DNA from: Fontibacillus panacisegetis
Lineage (GTDB): Bacteria > Bacillota > Bacilli > Paenibacillales > Paenibacillaceae
Direction: 5' to 3'
Length of the DNA: 64,000 nt
Assembly: GCF_900102215.1 (NCBI RefSeq)
Contig: NZ_FNBG01000015.1
Location: 1 to 64,000 of the forward strand
Below are positions 62,831-64,000 of the stretch, one piece after another. The notes under the pieces were generated by a model. The model saw only the letters and a list, made by a program, of their open reading frames with translations. It was not told the origin of the DNA and ran no database searches. Both the position numbers and the translations under genes were made by a program. Position 1 is the stretch's first letter. The number at the start of each line of letters is the position of its first letter.

Positions 62831-63115
62831 GGTGTTCTCTCCTTTTTTTGTGACATACTAGAAAACAGAAGCCATTTCAGTTAAGGTGTTGACCTTGGCG
62901 AAAAGCCCTCCTTTCCTTATAAGACATAACCTCCGGCAGCCCTGTGAATGTCTTTTCTCTTGCGGCTGGTCTAAGGGCCAGTCAACAAAGGTCACGTCAG
63001 GTCGTATAATGATAATTATCCGACAAAAGACATAGGTAAAAATATAGAAAAAAAGATAGGATTTCGGAGTGTTTAATCAAATTATAGGCCAAATTGCACG
63101 CTTTTGCATAGTGTA
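62831..63115. other. Intergenic stretch with a Fur-like dyad
   Basis: 285 bases without a gene. TAATGATAATTATC (around 63008-63021) includes the perfect dyad GATAATTATC and resembles half of a Fur/PerR box. No promoter or terminator of consensus quality was seen, and neither neighbour is an obvious Fur target. Confidence 0.3.
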
Positions 63116-64000
63116 TTAGTAAATAATTTCCTTTAAGCAGTCCTGTACATAATCCGGAGCTGCTTTTTTCATTTGCTCTACAGTATGCAAATATCGCTGA
63201 GTCGTGTTGATATGCGCGTGTCCTAACGTTTCCTGCACTTGCTGAAGTGAAGCTCCTCCCAGCAAGGCCAAAGTTGCATTGGTATGCCGCAGCCAGTGGG
63301 GCGTTAGCTTTTTCGTAATCCCACTTCTTTCTCCGGCTTTACGTATTATGCGTTCAATTTGTCTAGTAGAAATAGGAAACAGTCTAAGCGTACCAGGCGG
63401 TTCCATACCCCCGGAAAGACTCCTCGCATATTCGGCAAATATTTCCCATAAATGCTGGGGGACCTTTACTTCTCTCGTTCTTCCTCCTTTTGTATAATGA
63501 AGCGTCAGCCAAACACTCGATTCCAACGGATCTGTGTGGAAGTCTTTCCAGTATATAGAGTTCAATTCAGACACTCGCAAACCAAGCAATACTAACGACA
63601 GCCCCATCAAATAATTCCTTTGACTCTGCTGCTGCAGATCCTTAATCAACAACCCTACTTCCTTTTTGGTTAAAAAATTCCGATGGCTAGTCACCTGAAT
63701 CACCGGCAAGCGTACACTCGATGTGGGGTTCCTTTCAAAAAAGCCTACGTTGCTGTCACTCCCCCACTTATACAACGATTTCAGCGGGGCAATGAAAGCG
63801 GCGATGCTGGCCGGCGACAATGCGCGCTTGGAAGTGAATTTCTCCCGCTGCTGAAGGTACATTTTAAAGGCCTCAATCTCTCTCCATGTTACCGAATCAA
63901 GCTTCTTGAACTCGATAAACTCCCGAAAGCAATGAATAGCCCTCAAGTAGCTTCTCCTCGTATTATCTGCTGTACAACAGGTGCTTACAAACATGTTCAC
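63116..64000 (-). CDS. Tyrosine recombinase (XerC/D-like), 5' end probably beyond window
   Basis: At least 294 residues; the frame reaches the last base of the window, so the start is not certain. N-terminal SAM-like core-binding domain (NTRRSYLRAIHCFREFIEFK), then the catalytic domain with Arg in LRVSELNSIYW, Lys in HYTKGGRTREV, HxxR in LTPHWLRHTNATLALLGG, and LGHAHINTTQRYLH with the nucleophile Tyr. It has no IntI-specific insertion that can be recognised. It could be a phage/ICE integrase or a Xer-like enzyme. It sits 4.7 kb from the attC-like elements. Confidence 0.85.
   Translation of the reverse strand: MNMFVSTCCTADNTRRSYLRAIHCFREFIEFKKLDSVTWREIEAFKMYLQQREKFTSKRALSPASIAAFIAPLKSLYKWGSDSNVGFFERNPTSSVRLPVIQVTSHRNFLTKKEVGLLIKDLQQQSQRNYLMGLSLVLLGLRVSELNSIYWKDFHTDPLESSVWLTLHYTKGGRTREVKVPQHLWEIFAEYARSLSGGMEPPGTLRLFPISTRQIERIIRKAGERSGITKKLTPHWLRHTNATLALLGGASLQQVQETLGHAHINTTQRYLHTVEQMKKAAPDYVQDCLKEIIY

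Noticed and set aside
1-64000. CRISPR array
   Set aside because: No regularly spaced direct repeats were seen anywhere in the window.

Overview
The window looks like a chromosomal segment of a Paenibacillus-type, low-to-mid GC, endospore-forming Bacillota. Evidence: strong AGGAGG-type ribosome binding sites with frequent TTG/GTG starts; YesM/YesN-like two-component genes beside LplB/YtcP-like ABC permeases; an acetoin dehydrogenase operon with sigma-54 control; BlaI/M56 pairs; many XRE, MerR, HxlR and AraC regulators. No intact rRNA, tRNA or CRISPR array was seen. The genus call is an inference from gene content.

Layout. 0-2.4 kb: IS110 transposase end and a decayed IS1182-type element. 2.4-4.1 kb: first BlaI/M56 module with a small membrane protein. 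4.4-5.2 kb: a broken secreted-protein gene and a small ORF. 5.4-10.8 kb: an amino-sugar-like locus (RpiR regulator, NagB, PTS EIICB, divergent M20 amidohydrolase). 10.8-12.1 kb: gene remnants (IS256, a short membrane-protein N-terminus, a histidine kinase). 12.2-14.3 kb: SDR, a small unknown protein and a TetR regulator. 14.6-17.3 kb: aldo/keto reductase remnant, intact lantibiotic-type ABC pair, tRNA-Leu 3' fragment, IS scar, LacI remnant. 17.4-26.3 kb: complete fructan/oligosaccharide locus (sensor kinase, AraC-type response regulator, two permeases, binding lipoprotein, GH32-like enzyme) preceded by cre/LacI-like sites. 26.4-30.2 kb: ABC-exporter remnant, MazG-like and LOG-like genes, second BlaI/M56 pair. 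30.3-38.9 kb: an operon of two paralogous esterases, an MFS exporter, MalEFG-type importer and a LacI repressor, with a good sigma-A promoter and two LacI-type operators. 38.9-40.6 kb: TPR protein, CheX and bacteriohemerythrin. 40.7-49.3 kb: acoABCL with sigma-54 promoter and upstream activator sites, followed by rpoN and acoR, so the regulon carries its own sigma factor and activator. 49.4-54.6 kb: metallophosphoesterase, broken aldo/keto reductase, MerR gene in two separated pieces around an AraC/GyrI-like gene, HxlR regulator and a divergent DsbA/SpxH-like protein. 54.7-56.2 kb: duplicated XRE repressors with duplicated operators. 56.4-58.45 kb: two gene modules bounded by attC-like sequences. 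58.6-64 kb: broken ECF sigma gene, third BlaI/M56 pair, a hairpin-controlled small ORF, HD-GYP protein and a tyrosine recombinase running off the window.

The most interesting stretch is 56.4-58.45 kb: two modules (retropepsin-like protease plus partner; radical SAM protein) each begin with GTTRNN-type core bases that are complementary to the first bases of the structured element at their own 3' end. That is the geometry of integron gene cassettes, but here it occurs in a Gram-positive background with no recognisable IntI in the window. Other leads are the three BlaI/M56 modules with different operators and non-PBP sensor regions, and the NagB/PTS/M20 locus that lacks NagA.
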